64,000 nucleotides of DNA from Kofleriaceae bacterium (GTDB lineage: Bacteria; Myxococcota_A; Polyangia; Haliangiales; Haliangiaceae), in the NCBI GenBank assembly GCA_024762925.1, contig JANTGM010000011.1, positions 1-64,000 of the forward strand, in the 5' to 3' direction. Position numbers and translations under genes: made by a program. Below the pieces are notes generated by a model that did no database searches, had not been told where the DNA came from, and worked only from the letters and a program-made list of their open reading frames with translations. Of the stretch, positions 7,267 to 15,386 are shown piece by piece. The first letter of the stretch is position 1. Every line of letters starts with the position of its first letter.

Positions 7267-7863
7267 CTAGGAGAGTGCTTCACTGCGCTGGTCGCAGTGC
7301 TTGCGCAACTCTTCTAGACGGTGGCCCTGGTCGCCGCTCTCTTCAATACCAGCGGCTTCCGCAAGCTCTACAAATGCCTTGAGCGTCTCATTGGTTTCAA
7401 CATGCCGTGCTTTTACCGATGTGTGCATGGCTGAGAACTTCGTGTAGAAACTCTGCAGCATGTCACCCTTCCGCAGTGGCCAAACGGTGTCGAGTCGTCC
7501 ATCGCGCATCTTGTCGAGGTAGAGTGTTACTTTGAAGAGCGGTCCAGCAACCTTATGCGTCATTACGACAAGGAGCAGCGATAGAACTACAACAAGTGCA
7601 ACCCCCGAGGCGACCATCGTCAGAATCAGGTTTTGGTCTTCACTCTTGAGCGAGCGGATCACTTCGTCTGCCATGCCAGGCGCATCGGCGAGCTGCTCAC
7701 GGATGATGTTGGTCGCCACATCCGCTTGTTGCCAGATTAGAAAGCCCAGGGTCCCACAAATGACGGCGGAGAGTGCCGTCACAAAGATGACGTAGCGGAG
7801 TTGGAGTTTCTTATCGATAAGATAATTACTGATCTTTCGACCGTGCTTATTTTTCTTGAACAA
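7267..7863 (-). CDS. Two-pass membrane protein with HAMP-like domain, no output domain (copy 2)
   Basis: A 198-residue protein with two membrane segments (about 22-46 and 79-101) flanking a short periplasmic loop. A HAMP-like segment follows (THKVAGPLFKVTLYL, PLRKGDMLQSFY) and then a short coiled tail. It has no kinase, methyl-accepting or cyclase domain. It is a clear paralog of the preceding gene: both share THxVAGPLFKVxLYL and LRKGDxL. The start is TTG at 7863 with AGGAGG six bases upstream. An ATG at 7905 would overlap the upstream gene more and lacks a ribosome site. It overlaps the upstream gene by 17 bases. It is probably a signalling adaptor; no function is known. Confidence 0.75.
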   Translation of the reverse strand: MFKKNKHGRKISNYLIDKKLQLRYVIFVTALSAVICGTLGFLIWQQADVATNIIREQLADAPGMADEVIRSLKSEDQNLILTMVASGVALVVVLSLLLVVMTHKVAGPLFKVTLYLDKMRDGRLDTVWPLRKGDMLQSFYTKFSAMHTSVKARHVETNETLKAFVELAEAAGIEESGDQGHRLEELRKHCDQRSEALS

Positions 7864-8782
7864 GGGATTCCTCCTTCTCTGCAAGTAACCTCTCAAGCTC
7901 CGCAATGGATGCGGCGAGTTCTTCGCTCTTTGCAGCCAAATCGGCCTCTCTTGCCAACTTGATGGCGTCCTTTAGGCGGTCTCGGTCTTCTTCCTGCATC
8001 TTTGTCACACCCGCGTGTGCGTCCTTGAAGTGGTCGTAAAACTCGACCAGTTGGTCGCCTTTGCGCAAGTTGTAGACTGTGTCGTAGATGTTGTTCTCAA
8101 GCTTCTTGAGATAGAGCCCAACCTTAAACAGTGGGCCAGCAACTCGGTGTGTTGTCTTGATGCCGTAGACCGCAAGCCCAAGAAGGAGCACCACACCAGA
8201 AATCAACATAACCAACGTGATGAGCGACTTGCGTCCCTGCACGCTATCTCTACGGGCCGCAACATCTGCCATGCAGGTATCGTGGGCGACTTTCGATTTC
8301 TGAATCTCCTCGGTTGTCGGTGGGCGCTCTTCGATCTCGCCCACCACCACCACTTCTGACGCAGCTGGCATCTCACTATCATCAATGCTCACCTCAATAG
8401 AAGGGCGTTCTCGACGCTCTGCCCCCTCGACCGTCGGCTCAACGGGATCCTCGCTTGGATCCACATCGGGAATCGCCTCCTCTGGAATCCGCTCTTCCGA
8501 AGCGTCCTCGTTGAGTAGGTCCTCAACGTCTTCCCCATCCGCCGAAGTGGGAGTTGGTGCGACAGCGCTTGGAGTCGCGCTTAAGACTTCTGGACAGCGA
8601 ATCTCGTCGATCTGGTTTAGCGCTACTTCAGTTGCGGTTGTCGCTTTCTGCGAGACCCACCAGCCAAGAGGTGCCATCAAACCAGCGGCAACCGCCAACA
8701 TCGTTAGCGTGAATCGCAGCTGGTAACTGGGATCGAGAAGATAGTTCTTCCAGCTCCGTTTGTATCCTTTGTTATTCGCCAT
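7847..8782 (-). CDS. Two-pass membrane protein with HAMP-like domain and acidic periplasmic insert (copy 1)
   Basis: A 311-residue paralog of the next gene. Membrane segments lie at about 23-45 and 186-208. The periplasmic loop is much longer, Glu/Asp/Pro-rich and low in complexity. A HAMP-like region (THRVAGPLFKVGLYL, NLRKGDQLVEFY) leads into a coiled coil of EELAASIAELERLLAEKEE type. No output domain is present. It follows the HEAT-repeat gene by 8 bases and overlaps the second copy, so the three are probably co-transcribed and may form one membrane complex (inference). Confidence 0.75.
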   Translation of the reverse strand: MANNKGYKRSWKNYLLDPSYQLRFTLTMLAVAAGLMAPLGWWVSQKATTATEVALNQIDEIRCPEVLSATPSAVAPTPTSADGEDVEDLLNEDASEERIPEEAIPDVDPSEDPVEPTVEGAERRERPSIEVSIDDSEMPAASEVVVVGEIEERPPTTEEIQKSKVAHDTCMADVAARRDSVQGRKSLITLVMLISGVVLLLGLAVYGIKTTHRVAGPLFKVGLYLKKLENNIYDTVYNLRKGDQLVEFYDHFKDAHAGVTKMQEEDRDRLKDAIKLAREADLAAKSEELAASIAELERLLAEKEESLVQEK

Positions 8783-8790
8783 AAGGGCCT

Positions 8791-9642
8791 CTAGGGTCTC
8801 GACTTAATCGTCGGAATGATCTTGCGAGCCACGAGGTCTTCCATGACCGCCGCAACACAATCTTCCTTCGCGTATTGTACTTCTTTGGGGGATGAGCTTG
8901 CGCGGACCTGTGCGCCGCCCTTGAGAAATCCAAACATGCTCTTCTCAGGATAGGAGGCAATCAGCATGGACACCTTGCAGCTCACAGTGGTGCTGCTTCC
9001 CGATGTGGTTGCTGTGAGTTCGTTAATGGTTCCATCAACGTGAAAGGCCTTGACTTTCTTTTGAGAGATTTGCCGTTTTGACGGATCCTTTCCGCCGGGC
9101 CAAGCGATCATCATCGATGATGCCTTCTTCTTGAAAGTTTTCAGCACGGTCTTTCGCATGTGGCTTCGAATCTTCGTGGCATCATCGGTCTTCGCTGACA
9201 TCTGCCCGATGTTCACGTAGATGCCACCAGCACTGACTTCTGAGGGGCCTCCAAGTTTGCTCAGCGCATCAAAGGCCTTTTGCGCTTGCTTGCGAACGAA
9301 GGAATTGGAGTCGGAGCTCGCAGCCTTCTTGAGTTCTTGAAGAACACGGGCCTGCATCTTGGCGCTGGTCGTCGAGTTGACGATCTTGCCGAGTGAGGCC
9401 GCAGCCACACCACGAACGGTTTTGTCGGAATCCTTCAGAGCCTTCACAAACGGCCAAACCGCTCGCTGGTCCCTTAGCTTGGAAAGCGATAGTGCTGCCG
9501 AGATTCGAACCTTGTAGTCGTCGCTCGATGAGAGCTGTTTCATTAGGCGATCCACGTTGTCAGCGGAGGCAGTTCCCCCAAAGAGCATCGTGAGTATGAC
9601 TAGTGGTCCGATAAAAACTTTGAACGCGAATGACAACGGCAT
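8791..9642 (-). CDS. Secreted HEAT-repeat protein
   Basis: A 283-residue protein with a signal peptide (about 1-26, ending GGTASA). Two or three HEAT-like helical repeats follow (about 28-125: KVRISAALSLSKLRD, TVRGVAAASLGKI, FVRKQAQKAFDAL). A C-terminal beta-rich domain (about 138-283) begins GGIYVNIGQMSAK. The start at 9642 has GGGGAGG about five bases upstream, better than two earlier ATG codons. First gene of the HEAT-HAMP-HAMP group. A periplasmic scaffold partner for the HAMP proteins is inferred from position only. Confidence 0.7.
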   Translation of the reverse strand: MPLSFAFKVFIGPLVILTMLFGGTASADNVDRLMKQLSSSDDYKVRISAALSLSKLRDQRAVWPFVKALKDSDKTVRGVAAASLGKIVNSTTSAKMQARVLQELKKAASSDSNSFVRKQAQKAFDALSKLGGPSEVSAGGIYVNIGQMSAKTDDATKIRSHMRKTVLKTFKKKASSMMIAWPGGKDPSKRQISQKKVKAFHVDGTINELTATTSGSSTTVSCKVSMLIASYPEKSMFGFLKGGAQVRASSSPKEVQYAKEDCVAAVMEDLVARKIIPTIKSRP

Positions 9643-9801
9643 TTGCCTCCCCCCCGGAAGGTACAGTCTAGGCATTGGAAGCCCAGCTAGCACGAATCAA
9701 GAAACCTGGCCCAGCGACTGCGTGGACATTGGGTTCGACGTGACACGAAGCATTATCTTCAGCCCAATACACCAAGCAGGGCATAAGAATACGGGGTTTT
9801 C

Positions 9802-10320
9802 TCAATCGGTGGCAAGGTACCGTGCCGCTAGCTCTACGTAATGAGACGAACTTGTGGCAATCCACTGCAGTTCTTCTTCGGTTAGCTTGCGGCTCACTTT
9901 CGCAGGTGATCCCAGAGCGAGATGCCCCTCGGGGATTTCCGTACCAGGAGTGACAAGCGCACCTGCGCCTACTACACAGTTCTTTCCAATCTGTGCACGG
10001 TCCATAATGATCGCGCCCATTCCAATGAGGCACTGGTCGCCTACCGTGCACCCATGCAATACAACCGAATGGCCAATGGTCACCCGATCGCCGACGATCG
10101 TTGGGTGTCGCCCAGAGGTTACGTGTACCACAGTGTTGTCCTGAACGGACACTTCCTCACCAATGCGTATGTGGTGAACATCGCCACGAAGCACTACGCC
10201 GTACCACACCGACGACCGCGCACCGATTTTCACATCGCCGATAATGACGCCTGTTTCTGCGACGAAGACATCGTCTCCAAGTTCGGGTGTCTTGCTATCA
10301 AACGTTCGTATTATGGACAT
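9802..10320 (-). CDS. Gamma-class carbonic anhydrase-like hexapeptide-repeat protein
   Basis: A 172-residue left-handed beta-helix protein (YrdA/PaaY/CaiE type). The histidines GDVHHI, TIGHSVVLHGC are positioned as the zinc ligands of gamma carbonic anhydrases. Repeats such as VIIGDVKIGARSSVWYGVVL are the hexapeptide signature. Family members hydrate CO2 or are inactive trimers of unknown role. The ATG at 10320 has AAGGA about 8 bases upstream. The gene overlaps the VanZ-like gene by 23 bases. Confidence 0.9.
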   Translation of the reverse strand: MSIIRTFDSKTPELGDDVFVAETGVIIGDVKIGARSSVWYGVVLRGDVHHIRIGEEVSVQDNTVVHVTSGRHPTIVGDRVTIGHSVVLHGCTVGDQCLIGMGAIIMDRAQIGKNCVVGAGALVTPGTEIPEGHLALGSPAKVSRKLTEEELQWIATSSSHYVELAARYLATD

Positions 10321-10714
10321 GAGAATTCCTTGTGCGGGAGTAAAGCACGGCGTTGGCAACGCAAGCAAAGCAGGCACCGACACTGTCGGCGAGCATGTCA
10401 AAGTGCGAGCTATCGCGACCGGGCACGGTACTTTGATAGGTCTCATCGAGAATTCCAAAGACGCAACAGAGGGCGATCGTCGCTAGAAAACTCGTTGCTA
10501 GCGATGCCGCTCGGAGAGCGAACGCTCGAAAGACCAGTGTTGCGAGAACAGCGTATTCTGTGGCGTGTACGACCTTGTCCCAGCGCCACAGCGATGCAGA
10601 TTTGGGCATGCGATCCGCCGGAACTGAGGACGCAGCAAGAATCAGCACAGCAAAGCCAATTGCCAGGAGCAGCGCGTTTCGAGGAGAGCGCCAAACGTCC
10701 AAATCTCTCACCAT
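10298..10714 (-). CDS. VanZ-like membrane protein
   Basis: A 138-residue protein with four predicted membrane helices. It carries the VanZ-family pattern (WRWDKVVHATEYAVLATLV, GILDETYQSTVPGRDSSHFDMLADSVG). VanZ proteins confer low-level teicoplanin resistance in enterococci, but most homologs are uncharacterised. It lies 24 bases downstream of the PDZ-thioredoxin gene and overlaps the carbonic anhydrase gene. Confidence 0.85.
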   Translation of the reverse strand: MVRDLDVWRSPRNALLLAIGFAVLILAASSVPADRMPKSASLWRWDKVVHATEYAVLATLVFRAFALRAASLATSFLATIALCCVFGILDETYQSTVPGRDSSHFDMLADSVGACFACVANAVLYSRTRNSHVHNTNV

Positions 10715-10738
10715 GAGCGCTGCCTACCGAACCACGTT

Positions 10739-11542
10739 CTAGCGGGTGCTTTCACGAACAGCTCGCTTGGCGTGCATTACGATGGCGTCCATGTCGAGCC
10801 CATCACCGGTATCGGCATATCGAACCAGGCCATCGCGACCAATGATGACGATGGTCGGCCCACTGCCCTCGTGCCGATAGGCTTGATGAACTTGGTTGTG
10901 CCGGTCGTGAAGTAGCGGCAGAGGCAGGGAGTGCGACGCAACAAAGCGATCGACATGCGCCTTTTGCTCACTTGTGATGCCAAGAACAACCAACTCTCGG
11001 GGAGCGTCGGCCTGCAGATTTGCCAGTGGTTCGATGCTCTCTTTGCACAGCTTGCACCAGCCAGTAAGAAACGCGAGCACAACAACCTTGCCCTGTTGTT
11101 CCTGCAAGTTGCCGTTTGCCTTCCCGTGGACAACACCTAGGGAAAACTCTGGTGCTTCGAGGTCGACGAGTCTGCGTCGAAGTAGCTCTCCAGCGTTGAG
11201 CCGTTCTGTGAGATGGGCCTTCAGTTGCATGACCCTGCCTGCGCGTCGCACTCGAACGGAGACTTCCTCTCCAACAGCATGTTCAAGCACGGCAGCTGTG
11301 AGACGTTGCGGTGTGGGCGTCGCCTTACCTCCCACGGCCAAAACAATGTCCCCTCGGCGTATGCCCGAGACATCCGCAGGAGAATCTCGAATCACTTCGT
11401 CAACTCGCACACCACCCACGGCGGGCACAAAGGCCACGCCCAGCCAGGCCGGTCTCGGAGTTGTGCTCTGGGCATCCGCAGGTCCCGAGGAAAATGCTTG
11501 GATCGCCACAAGGGCAAGAGCCACAAGAAACCGTCCAATCAC
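10739..11542 (-). CDS. PDZ-domain plus TlpA/ResA-like thioredoxin fusion
   Basis: About 267 residues with a signal peptide ending near PADAQ. A PDZ domain (about 30-112: WLGVAFVP, DSPADVSGIRRGDIVLAV) comes first. A periplasmic thioredoxin domain (about 125-260) has active-site motif WCKLC and the PTIVIIGRDGLVRY region. It probably handles disulfides or cytochrome c assembly in the periplasm, with PDZ recruiting substrates. The start is uncertain. GTG at 11542 gives a normal signal peptide and has TACCCT 6 bases upstream; GTG at 11584 would add 14 residues. First gene of the group with VanZ and carbonic anhydrase. Confidence 0.8.
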   Translation of the reverse strand: MIGRFLVALALVAIQAFSSGPADAQSTTPRPAWLGVAFVPAVGGVRVDEVIRDSPADVSGIRRGDIVLAVGGKATPTPQRLTAAVLEHAVGEEVSVRVRRAGRVMQLKAHLTERLNAGELLRRRLVDLEAPEFSLGVVHGKANGNLQEQQGKVVVLAFLTGWCKLCKESIEPLANLQADAPRELVVLGITSEQKAHVDRFVASHSLPLPLLHDRHNQVHQAYRHEGSGPTIVIIGRDGLVRYADTGDGLDMDAIVMHAKRAVRESTR

Positions 11543-11617
11543 GGGCTCAGGGTAGCAAGATGCCCCAGGGGAGCAAGATCTCACCGCTGCACATGCGTGT
11601 AGGTCAAAGTAAGTTCT

Positions 11618-11647
11618 TTGCCTTCATCAAACTACACCATGTAGAAT
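11618..11647 (+). promoter_or_regulatory. Sigma70-type promoter placed for a leaderless mRNA
   Basis: TTGCCT (11618-11623), an 18-base spacer and TAGAAT (11642-11647) are followed by only 7 bases before the ATG at 11655. There is no Shine-Dalgarno sequence. Confidence 0.6.
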
Positions 11648-11654
11648 TGTTTTG

Positions 11655-12023
11655 ATGATTGGGCAAGACGCAGCAGAACAACGAATATCGATGCGCTTCG
11701 ATAAGGCATTCCAAGTGGATGTTTTTAGTGAGCTTTTCGGAAGAATGATGGCCGTGGCCCGCAATATCAGCTCTGGCGGCATTGGGTTGGAGATGCAGGA
11801 CCCGCTGCCAATGGGTAGTGTTGTGACGATCCGATTCCAGCTGCCAGGTGACAACACGGCCCTTTCTGCCAGGGCTGAGGTGAAACATCAGTACTGCTTT
11901 AACTACAATGTCGGAGATCAAGCGGCCTCGACTCGTGGAATAGGTCTCCGCTTCTTAGAGTTTTTGGAAGACAGTGAAGAGCACTTGCAACAATCGTTTA
12001 CGCGCCGTCGCAATATTCATTAG
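11655..12023 (+). CDS. PilZ-domain protein
   Basis: A 122-residue protein consisting of one PilZ domain. It has an arginine near the N-terminus (QRISMRF) and the ARNISSGGIGLEM motif that corresponds to the D/NxSxxG cyclic-di-GMP site. The usual RxxxR is degenerate, so ligand binding is uncertain. Start ATG at 11655 (TTG at 11652 is also in frame). First gene of a six-gene operon that includes tmk; its 3' end overlaps the next gene by 50 bases. Confidence 0.8.
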   Translation: MIGQDAAEQRISMRFDKAFQVDVFSELFGRMMAVARNISSGGIGLEMQDPLPMGSVVTIRFQLPGDNTALSARAEVKHQYCFNYNVGDQAASTRGIGLRFLEFLEDSEEHLQQSFTRRRNIH

Positions 12024-13509
12024 TTGCCTTGGGGTTGGCCTGAGTTTGGGCAGTTCTGCCCTTGCCGAGCAAGCGCCGCCCCTAGAGCAACCTTCGAAGC
12101 AAGATGTCGCGGCTAGCGCAACTGCCTTGCTTGAGGAAATCGAAGCGGCGAAAACCTCCGAGCAGCGGATTTCTTTGAGCACCGATCTTGCGGCTCTCAA
12201 GCCTACTCCCGTCGAAGTACTAGCCAAGCACCTCGCGAGAAAGCGTTCATCAAGCATCGATGCGCGCCGAGCACTGCTCAAAGCCAGTGGGGCAGAGGTT
12301 CCGGATGAGTCGGGCCGGTTCAAGATTCCCAAGCGACAGACCGCGAAGGAGAAAGAGCGCAAAGACAAGTTCGATTGGCTGCCTGCCCTGGCCAAACAAC
12401 CTACAACGCCCGGGTTGGGTGAAGCCCTTAGCGATGTTGCTACGATTCGGGCCCTCGCCGCCTCAACCAATCCCGAAGCAGGTCGAGCCATTGTGCGGTT
12501 CACATTCGAAGAAGAAGGGCTCATCTACCGCGACGAGTGTGGGCGCTACCTCCGCAAGATGTCCCCCTACTCGCTCCCCGGTCTCATTTACGGCTCACAA
12601 AGTCGAAAAGACAAGTCGATGAGTCGGTACTCAAGGTATCAACTTGAGAGGCTCGATCGGCAGAATGCTCACAAGGCACTTGCTGCGGCTCCAAGCGAGG
12701 ACCTGAAAATCGCCATTCTCACCGCCTACGCTGAATCCCAATACCGCGAAGCCGTGTTTGCGGTTTTGGACAATGTCGACCACGTTGCTCCGCGAGTGCG
12801 GGCAGCCAGTCGCAACGCTTGGATTGAATATGTCTCGGGCCGTGAGCCTCCAAAGCCTCCGGAGCGCAAGTTGGAGCTTCCAAACGGCAAAGAGACCGAT
12901 GAGAAAGAACCTCTGTGGCTCGATCATCGGGTGCTTGCTGACACCGCGATTCGGGCGCGAATCAAAGAGCTTACAGGTGAGAAGATGCCCAAGACCGCTT
13001 CTCTCGAAGCCCTAACAGAGAAGCTCTTCACATTCTACGACGACCGACGCGCGCAGGCCATCAACACAGACTTTGAGGCGGGCTTGGCCTTTGCGCAAGC
13101 GGGAAAGACCGACCAAGCCATTGCGATCTTCGACAGAATCTTGGCACAGAACCCCACGTTTGCGCGGCGCACCGAAATGCTTCCCGCGTATCTTGCCGAG
13201 GCAAAGTCACTAGAGGCCAGCGAGAACTGGAAGGCTGCGGCAGTTGCCTATGGCAAGGCCAGCGCCATCGCTCCCGACGATAAGGACGCACAGGAGGCAC
13301 TGCAGAAGCATCACCTGGCGCGGGCGCAGGCCTTGAAAGCAGCTGGGCAAGACAACACAGCGGCCCTTGCGATAGCAGAAGACGTCCCCGTTGCAGGCAA
13401 GACCGTTGAACCAACCAAGAAGCTCATGCTCTTCGGAGGAATTGCCGCTCTTGGCGCTTCCCTCATTCTGCTCGTTGTTGGACTTGCCGTGCGCCGACGA
13501 CGAGGATAA
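11974..13509 (+). CDS. Exported TPR protein with C-terminal membrane anchor
   Basis: A 511-residue protein with an N-terminal signal (GVGLSLGSSALA), a helical middle region and TPR-like repeats (about 365-450: EAGLAFAQAGKTDQAIAIFDRILAQNP). One C-terminal membrane helix (about 485-506) ends in RRRRG. The bulk is therefore periplasmic, anchored at its C-terminus. The start is GTG at 11974 with GGAAGA just upstream, inside the PilZ gene. It precedes tmk by 6 bases. No specific function is recognised. Confidence 0.7.
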   Translation: MKSTCNNRLRAVAIFISCLGVGLSLGSSALAEQAPPLEQPSKQDVAASATALLEEIEAAKTSEQRISLSTDLAALKPTPVEVLAKHLARKRSSSIDARRALLKASGAEVPDESGRFKIPKRQTAKEKERKDKFDWLPALAKQPTTPGLGEALSDVATIRALAASTNPEAGRAIVRFTFEEEGLIYRDECGRYLRKMSPYSLPGLIYGSQSRKDKSMSRYSRYQLERLDRQNAHKALAAAPSEDLKIAILTAYAESQYREAVFAVLDNVDHVAPRVRAASRNAWIEYVSGREPPKPPERKLELPNGKETDEKEPLWLDHRVLADTAIRARIKELTGEKMPKTASLEALTEKLFTFYDDRRAQAINTDFEAGLAFAQAGKTDQAIAIFDRILAQNPTFARRTEMLPAYLAEAKSLEASENWKAAAVAYGKASAIAPDDKDAQEALQKHHLARAQALKAAGQDNTAALAIAEDVPVAGKTVEPTKKLMLFGGIAALGASLILLVVGLAVRRRRG

Positions 13510-13515
13510 TACGAA

Positions 13516-14124
13516 ATGTTCTTAGTCATCGAAGGCATTGATGGGGCCGGTACAACCACCCAGACTGAGCGGCTTGCCAAGGCCCTCACTGAACGAGGCA
13601 TCGAGACCCATCGGACGCGTGAACCCACGGATGGTCCAATAGGGAAACTCCTACGACAGATTCTCGCTGGCGAACATGCGCCGACCGACGCCACAACTCT
13701 TGGGCTGCTCTTTGCAGCCGATCGAGCCGACCACTTGCAACGTGAAATTGCCCCGGCACTCGCGAGTGGCAAAGTGGTGATTTCCGATCGCTACTATCAC
13801 TCCTCGTTGGCCTATCAAGGTAGCGAAGAGGATCGCAGCTGGATTGCAATTCTCAATCAACGAGCCGTGGTTCCTGACTGCACCTTCTTCCTCGAAGTCG
13901 ACCCCAAGGTGGCAGCCCAGCGGCGCCAGGAGGATGATCGCGATGAGGAGCTTTTTGACAAGCTCGAAACCCAAATGCGTGTCGCAGAAGGCTACCGTCA
14001 GGTCGTTGAAGCACGACGCGTGACTGAGAGAATCGAATGCCTTGATGGGCACAAATCTCTCGACGAAATTCACAACAGTCTGGTTGAGCGCACGCTTGCG
14101 CTGCTCAGTGAAAGGGCATCATGA
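13516..14124 (+). CDS. tmk: Thymidylate kinase (dTMP kinase)
   Basis: A 202-residue protein of normal length that phosphorylates dTMP to dTDP with ATP. The P-loop region reads GIDGAGTTT (7-15). The DRYYHSSLAYQG signature (about 93-104) and the LID-like RRQEDDRDEE region are present. The position of the Walker A lysine (residue 13) is Thr, as the codon ACA shows. The rest of the family fingerprint is intact, so I still call it a functional Tmk with a variant P-loop. Its stop overlaps the start of the next gene (ATGA). Confidence 0.92.
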   Translation: MFLVIEGIDGAGTTTQTERLAKALTERGIETHRTREPTDGPIGKLLRQILAGEHAPTDATTLGLLFAADRADHLQREIAPALASGKVVISDRYYHSSLAYQGSEEDRSWIAILNQRAVVPDCTFFLEVDPKVAAQRRQEDDRDEELFDKLETQMRVAEGYRQVVEARRVTERIECLDGHKSLDEIHNSLVERTLALLSERAS

Positions 14125-14606
14125 TTCGACGTATCAGTGCGGCTCTGCTCGCATCAAGCCTCCTTATCAGCTGCGCACCTACGATGCGCGGAGCGGATGA
14201 ACCTCTCATCTTTGAAGATGAAACCGTCTTCAACTCGAGCCCGCCAATTGATGCCGTTGAAATCCCGCGCATCCGCACAGGCATGATCGCGCGGGCAAAG
14301 CTCGATGAGACCCTGGCTGCGGGTGTAGGTGCCTTCCTCGGAACCTTGGATGTCGCACCTCACCTCCAAGATGGTCGCTTCTCGGGGTGGCAGGTTGAAC
14401 GCTTCGACAATCCGTGGGTGGACTTGCTGCCCGGAGACATTGTGAACTCTGTAAATGGCGCCCGAATCGAGACTCCCGCGCAGGTGCAATCTCTATGGCT
14501 GCGGCTCAAAGAGAGCGAGGAGATCCTAGTCTCCGTGATTCGTGGAGAAGCAGCGTTTGAACTTCGATTCACCGTGCAGGGAGCCACTCGCCCCGAAGAC
14601 GCGTGA
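14121..14606 (+). CDS. Lipoprotein with PDZ-like domain
   Basis: A 161-residue lipoprotein (lipobox LLISC, Cys18). The C-terminal half (about 75-152) resembles a PDZ domain: DLLPGDIVNSVNGARIETPAQVQSL. Similar PDZ-like units occur in GspC of type II secretion and in HtrA relatives, but no protease domain is present. Translationally coupled to tmk by a 4-base overlap. Confidence 0.7.
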   Translation: MIRRISAALLASSLLISCAPTMRGADEPLIFEDETVFNSSPPIDAVEIPRIRTGMIARAKLDETLAAGVGAFLGTLDVAPHLQDGRFSGWQVERFDNPWVDLLPGDIVNSVNGARIETPAQVQSLWLRLKESEEILVSVIRGEAAFELRFTVQGATRPEDA

Positions 14607-14619
14607 TAATCTTGTGGGC

Positions 14620-15381
14620 ATGGTCGCCTACGAAGATCTCGTTGTTGCACTCACCAATTGGCGTATAAATCAAGGATTGCCCACTGGGGCAGACGCCTTT
14701 GCTGCCTTTGAAACGGGAAGTGTGGATCTCGCCCTGCCCGTTGCAGACCCCGTCGAACTCAACACCGGAGAGGTCTTGGCAATCGAGGATGATGGCGCCA
14801 TCGAAGAGGTGTCTGAGGAATCCTACGAAGCGATCGCTGAAGAGGTAGCGGCGATCGATCCAAGAACAGAGCCCGAAAGCCTCGAGTCATTTGCCGATGA
14901 TGAGCAAGCAGTGAGCCTCGACTACGGCGAAGAAACGGCGTACGGCGAGGTGCCGGACATGGGTGAGGCGGACGCAGTGGCTCCACAAGACATTGCCGCT
15001 GAAGCCGTGGAGGAAGCTCCAATGGAAGCGACAGACGCAGCTGAGGTTTCCTACGAGGCCGATCCATCAGAAGAACTCGCAGAGGAAGCACAGGGTGAAG
15101 TCGCCATGGATGCCAGCGCTGAAGAGGAGATCGCCGCCGACGCGATGGACATCGAAGAAGAAGTTGTAGATTCCGATCCGCAAGTTGAGGCAGAGATGGC
15201 CGACGAATTGCCAGTCGTTGAAGAAGAAGTAAACGCGGACGACTTCGACGCCATCGAGGTGGATGCCAACGAATTCGAGGCGGAAGAAGTCCCTGTCGAT
15301 TTGGGCGCGGAAAAAGAAGGCAGCGAAGCGACGGTAATGGGCCTTGGTGTCGACCAGATTGTCCCTCCAGACGAGGCCTAG
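14620..15381 (+). CDS. Very acidic protein of unknown function
   Basis: About 253 residues. Residues 1-50 form a folded-looking N-terminus (MVAYEDLVVALTNWRINQGLP). The rest is low-complexity Glu/Asp/Ala sequence with a very negative charge and no recognisable domain. ATG at 14620 is preceded at 7 bases by TAATCT; an upstream in-frame ATG at 14542 would lie within the preceding gene. It sits 13 bases after the lipoprotein gene and 5 before the dehydrogenase gene. Not recognised. Confidence 0.6.
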   Translation: MVAYEDLVVALTNWRINQGLPTGADAFAAFETGSVDLALPVADPVELNTGEVLAIEDDGAIEEVSEESYEAIAEEVAAIDPRTEPESLESFADDEQAVSLDYGEETAYGEVPDMGEADAVAPQDIAAEAVEEAPMEATDAAEVSYEADPSEELAEEAQGEVAMDASAEEEIAADAMDIEEEVVDSDPQVEAEMADELPVVEEEVNADDFDAIEVDANEFEAEEVPVDLGAEKEGSEATVMGLGVDQIVPPDEA

Positions 15382-15386
15382 AGGTC

